A stretch of 16,245 bases of DNA from Alphaproteobacteria bacterium CG11_big_fil_rev_8_21_14_0_20_44_7. GTDB taxonomy: Bacteria; Pseudomonadota; Alphaproteobacteria; Rickettsiales; 21-14-0-20-44-7. Location of the stretch: the NCBI GenBank assembly GCA_002787615.1, contig PCXJ01000086.1:3512-19756 (forward strand). Reading direction: 5' to 3'. The notes below the pieces were generated by a model. It was not told where the DNA came from, did not search any database, and saw only the letters and a program-made list of their open reading frames with translations. Numbering within the stretch: position 1 is the first letter of the stretch; every line of letters starts with the position of its first letter. Of the stretch, positions 13,969 through 16,245 are shown one piece after another. The position numbers were made by a program, and so were the translations under genes.

Positions 13969-15219
13969 ATGACATATAATCTCGAGAAATTAAAGGAATT
14001 GAAGGAGCGCGGCGCTGGAATCCGCATGCAGGAAGATGTTGCAAGTTTTCTGGGTGGCTCAGATAGCCCGCTTTTTCTGCCGACAATTGAATTTATCCTT
14101 GATATACAACAGGCTGTGCGGGAAACCTCGCAGGAAAAAGACCTTGATTTGGCAAAATTCGGCATTCCGGAAGTGTTTGACCCGACATTTTTTGATAAAG
14201 TCAGTATAAAAGCCTCGACAGAAGCAATAAAATCCTCAACATTGATGGATACGGAAAAGCGCAGAATCCTTGATTATCTCGATAATATGGAAATTCAGCG
14301 TGCCGATAGTCGCGGGGTTTTGGGCGATGATAGCAAGCCCGCCAGCGAAATCTACGCATCTCGCGCCAAAATTCCCGAAAGCCGGAAAAGCCGTAGTAAG
14401 GTCAAATCCGTATTCAAAAGCCTCATCGCGCAGTTTATCGCGGTCAATGTGCGTATGTCTATGTTTAACACACAAGCGCGTGAGCAGCAGCGTCAGGTTA
14501 GTTTGCAGCGCTCCATCCGTGATTTAATAAGCCGTACGGTTTTCTGTGAAGCGAGAAATAAAATGGCAGAGCGCGCCGAGGATGAATCGCAACAAGAGGA
14601 AAATACGCTGCTCACCCGTATATTCTCACGCAAAAAGAAATCAAATGCAACGAGTCTGAGCAGTAATTCTCACGATGATTTTGATGAAGATTCCAATTTC
14701 AAAGCTCGTAAGGAAGATAAGATAGCCGAGTTGGAAAATAGCGCCGATTATAAGCATGAGGTGGAAGCGCAAGAAAAAGCACAGGGGAATGATATAGCTG
14801 CGCTGAACCGTGCCGCCCAAACCTCGCGCGAGAAGAAATCCGATAAGGATGTGCAAAGCTCCAAGGTGATTGATGATATTGTCAAAGCGCGCAAAGAAGG
14901 CAAAAAAGAGCAATCAAAAGATAGCGGACAAGAAGAAGAGCAGGGCAAAAGTCGCCGCAATCGTGATTTGCAGCGCCAAATGCGGGTGCGCCTGAATCAA
15001 CGCCTGATTATCCAGCAATTGCAGCAGCAGCGTATGCGCTCAAAATCAGCCGCAAAATCGGCGGAACATGGGGTGGAGCATGGTTCTCATCATCATATCG
15101 AGGAAGCTATACGAAAATTGCGCACAAGTGGGGTGAGTGAGATTAATCACAGCGAAGTTTCGATGAACGATTTGAAGAAAATGCAGCCCGCCCAAGACCA
15201 GCAAAAAGAACGGCATTAG
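13969..15219 (+). CDS. Unknown 416-aa highly charged protein
   Basis: No recognised family. Residues 1-110 look folded (mixed hydrophobic pattern, L-P-T-I-E-F-I-L-D-I). Residues 140-205 are basic and helical (S-R-S-K-V-K-S-V-F-K and R-S-I-R-D-L-I-S-R). From 220 on the protein is very rich in K, E, D, S and Q with little hydrophobic content, then has a Gln/Arg helix (330-356), a His cluster (372-376, G-S-H-H-H) and a polar end. There is no signal peptide or membrane segment. GGAG lies 4 nt before the ATG and a strong promoter lies upstream. It is divergent from the 512-aa gene and shares its control region. The composition suggests a coiled-coil scaffold or nucleic-acid-binding protein, without proof. 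Confidence 0.83.
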   Translation: MTYNLEKLKELKERGAGIRMQEDVASFLGGSDSPLFLPTIEFILDIQQAVRETSQEKDLDLAKFGIPEVFDPTFFDKVSIKASTEAIKSSTLMDTEKRRILDYLDNMEIQRADSRGVLGDDSKPASEIYASRAKIPESRKSRSKVKSVFKSLIAQFIAVNVRMSMFNTQAREQQRQVSLQRSIRDLISRTVFCEARNKMAERAEDESQQEENTLLTRIFSRKKKSNATSLSSNSHDDFDEDSNFKARKEDKIAELENSADYKHEVEAQEKAQGNDIAALNRAAQTSREKKSDKDVQSSKVIDDIVKARKEGKKEQSKDSGQEEEQGKSRRNRDLQRQMRVRLNQRLIIQQLQQQRMRSKSAAKSAEHGVEHGSHHHIEEAIRKLRTSGVSEINHSEVSMNDLKKMQPAQDQQKERH

Positions 15220-15254
15220 ATATTAGATATTAGATATTAGATATTAGATATTAG
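15220..15254 (+). repeat. Heptamer tandem repeat ATATTAG, 5 copies
   Basis: Five perfect copies of ATATTAG start right after the stop codon at 15219; the stop itself (ATTAG) looks like part of a sixth copy. Confidence 0.95.
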
Positions 15255-15374
15255 GGCGAATGGGGCTCGCTCTCAGTTTTGACAAAATGCCGAATTAGCT
15301 CTTTATCACTAGCTCCTTATCCGCGTCCATCTTCATCCATAATTTTTTCAAAATCTTCCATATATGCTGGAATG

Positions 15375-15432
15375 CCGAGGGAATGCAGAGATTCTGTTAT
15401 GTTGTAATACCGAAGGAATGCAGAGATTCTGT
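15375..15432 (+). repeat. 23-bp repeat, two copies 35 bp apart
   Basis: 15375-15397 and 15410-15432 differ at one base and share the core GGAATGCAGAGATTCTGT. A degenerate third copy of the core (ATGTAGAGATTCT) lies at 15488-15500, exactly two further 35-bp periods on. Confidence 0.8.
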
Positions 15433-15543
15433 GCTGGTGGAATAATATATATATCAGTATATTGTTATATATCAATATGCCAATATAATGTAGAGATTCT
15501 AAACAGTCTCTTAGGATTACTTTTGTTGCCTTGCGCTTCATGC

Positions 15544-15572
15544 TTTAAAAAAATCATAAAATGCTGTATAAT
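15544..15572 (+). promoter_or_regulatory. Putative leaderless promoter of the 168-aa gene
   Basis: TATAAT (15567-15572) ends 8 nt before the ATG at 15581, the same distance as at cimA. The -35 is weak (TTTAAA, 15544-15549, 17-nt spacer). No Shine-Dalgarno is present. Confidence 0.45.
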
Positions 15573-15580
15573 ATAGCTAT

Positions 15581-16087
15581 ATGGTAAAAGATTTTCTTGA
15601 TGAAGATAGTGCTATGAGCACCCAGCTTACCGGCAAAAAGCTCAAGGATAGGGGCGCGGTTCTGGCAGAAATTGACGGCAAACTCATCGAAATTGATGTG
15701 GAAGGCCCTGCGCAATCTCAGGATATCGAATTTGAGCAGGAATATTTCGAGGGGCGCGAATATGGTGACCGCGAAACCAAGGAAGAGCGCGAGGAAAGAA
15801 AGCGCCGCGAATTAGAAGTTGCGCGGCAGCGTAATCAGGAAACTGCGAAGCTGGAAGAGGCGGGCAAAAATCAGGAAAGTCCGAATGATAAGCTGGATAA
15901 GAAGGAAACCGGAATTAAGCAAAGCCAGAATGAAGGCCGCCCCGCACTGGATTCAAAAGCCGCGCAATTGCAGCAAAATGACGCGGTTGATAATCTGACG
16001 CAGGAGCAAAAGCAGAATCTAGACAGCTCGGTTTCTGCCCGCAATGTTGGTGCAGGGAAAGATAAAATCCACGGGGTTGAATTGTAG
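15581..16087 (+). CDS. Unknown 168-aa acidic, charged protein
   Basis: No recognised family. Residues ~15-45 contain a small hydrophobic core (A-V-L-A-E-I-D-G-K-L-I-E-I-D-V), possibly a short beta unit. The rest is dominated by E, K, R, Q and N, with a probable long helix at 60-100 (K-E-E-R-E-E-R-K-R-R-E-L-E). There is no signal peptide or membrane segment. The ATG at 15581 is chosen because a TATAAT box sits 8 nt upstream; the ATG at 15614 is the alternative. An intrinsic terminator overlaps the stop. In composition and orientation it goes with the 416-aa gene upstream. Confidence 0.78.
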   Translation: MVKDFLDEDSAMSTQLTGKKLKDRGAVLAEIDGKLIEIDVEGPAQSQDIEFEQEYFEGREYGDRETKEEREERKRRELEVARQRNQETAKLEEAGKNQESPNDKLDKKETGIKQSQNEGRPALDSKAAQLQQNDAVDNLTQEQKQNLDSSVSARNVGAGKDKIHGVEL

Positions 16088-16099
16088 GTGGGTTTTTTT
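16066..16099 (+). terminator. Intrinsic terminator at the end of the 168-aa gene
   Basis: AATCCAC (16066-16072) pairs with GTGGGTT (16088-16094; one T-G pair) across a 15-nt loop, and the T run continues to 16099. It spans the stop codon. Confidence 0.5.
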
Positions 16100-16103
16100 A
16101 TTT

Positions 16104-16159
16104 TAGCTTCTAGCTTCTAGCTTTTAGCTTTTAGCTTTTAGCTTTTAGCTTTTAGCTTT
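16104..16159 (+). repeat. Heptamer tandem repeat TAGCTT[CT], 8 copies
   Basis: Eight head-to-tail 7-bp units, the first two TAGCTTC and the other six TAGCTTT. Same period as the array at 15220-15254 but a different unit. Confidence 0.95.
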
Positions 16160-16192
16160 TAGTAATCGTCATTGCCTGAAGCCACCCCCCTT

Positions 16193-16219
16193 AAATCCCC
16201 CCTAATAGGGGGGAGATTT
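16193..16219. repeat. C6/G6 palindrome
   Basis: AAAT, six C, TAATA, six G, AG, ATTT: a strong hairpin with a 2-nt bulge. It looks like a dispersed intergenic palindrome. No gene is visible from here to the window end. Confidence 0.7.
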
Positions 16220-16245
16220 CCCCGCAATACCCACCTCCTATGAGG

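Larger units (their letters stand above)
15220..15580. other. 361-bp gene-free gap
   Basis: It holds the ATATTAG heptamers, a duplicated 23-bp element (15375-15432), AT-rich TATA runs (15442-15490) and the promoter of the next gene. A 74-codon minus-strand frame (15317-15541) runs over the repeats, has no Shine-Dalgarno and is not accepted as a gene. Confidence 0.7.

Noticed and set aside
15375..15500. CRISPR array
   Set aside because: Only two good copies, a 12-bp spacer, and no palindromic repeat or cas gene.
15317..15541. Minus-strand frame of 74 codons in the gap
   Set aside because: Runs through the 23-bp repeats and TATA runs, with no ribosome binding site and low-complexity product.

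Overview
The window looks like chromosome of an alphaproteobacterium with moderately AT-rich DNA. The evidence is the cysS-cimA neighbourhood, a single-domain response regulator ending in a Y-I-G-P-D-R-R-R tail, and a YggT protein. I cannot place it further. The accessory genes give the impression of a host-associated or predatory lineage, but that is only an impression.

Left part (1-3858), mostly housekeeping: a minus-strand two-gene unit (response regulator, then a partial helical protein cut by the window edge), divergent from cysS (cysteinyl-tRNA synthetase), followed by cimA ((R)-citramalate synthase, isoleucine pathway). Next (3890-4400) comes a small GIY-YIG nuclease gene set exactly inside a perfect 28-bp inverted repeat, with a 19-bp phased repeat array on both sides. 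This looks like a nuclease-associated REP-type element.

Middle (4427-6395, minus strand): a two-gene RiPP-type locus and the best candidate for an undescribed system. A 74-aa exported Cys-repeat peptide, with six Cys in N-S-C-[KE]-S repeats behind a signal peptide, is followed by a 553-aa protein. That protein fuses an MNIO (DUF692, MbnB/BufB-like) oxidase to its normally separate DUF2063 partner (MbnC/BufC-like). Between the two genes lies a hairpin with a U-tract whose 3' arm and U-tract are tandemly duplicated, as expected of an attenuator that sets peptide-to-enzyme stoichiometry. The family's known chemistry is Cys modification for copper handling, so a metal-binding or copper-buffering product is the leading inference.

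Right part (6505-16087): yggT, then five co-directional minus-strand genes of unknown function (6819-13704) and two plus-strand genes (13969-16087) across a divergent promoter region. Their products are helical, highly charged or Ala/Pro-rich. Three have hydrophobic segments, and two share an I-D-F tail motif after the membrane segment. They look like one locus of secreted, surface or cell-envelope proteins, but I recognise no family. The last 30 bp of yggT are repeated 911 bp further on, bracketing the first of two paralogous genes, as if a one-gene module had entered at the yggT 3' end.

Regulatory layout: several genes have a TATAAT box only 6-8 nt before the start codon and no Shine-Dalgarno (leaderless), while others have ordinary Shine-Dalgarno sites. 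Short heptamer repeats fill two of the right-hand gaps.
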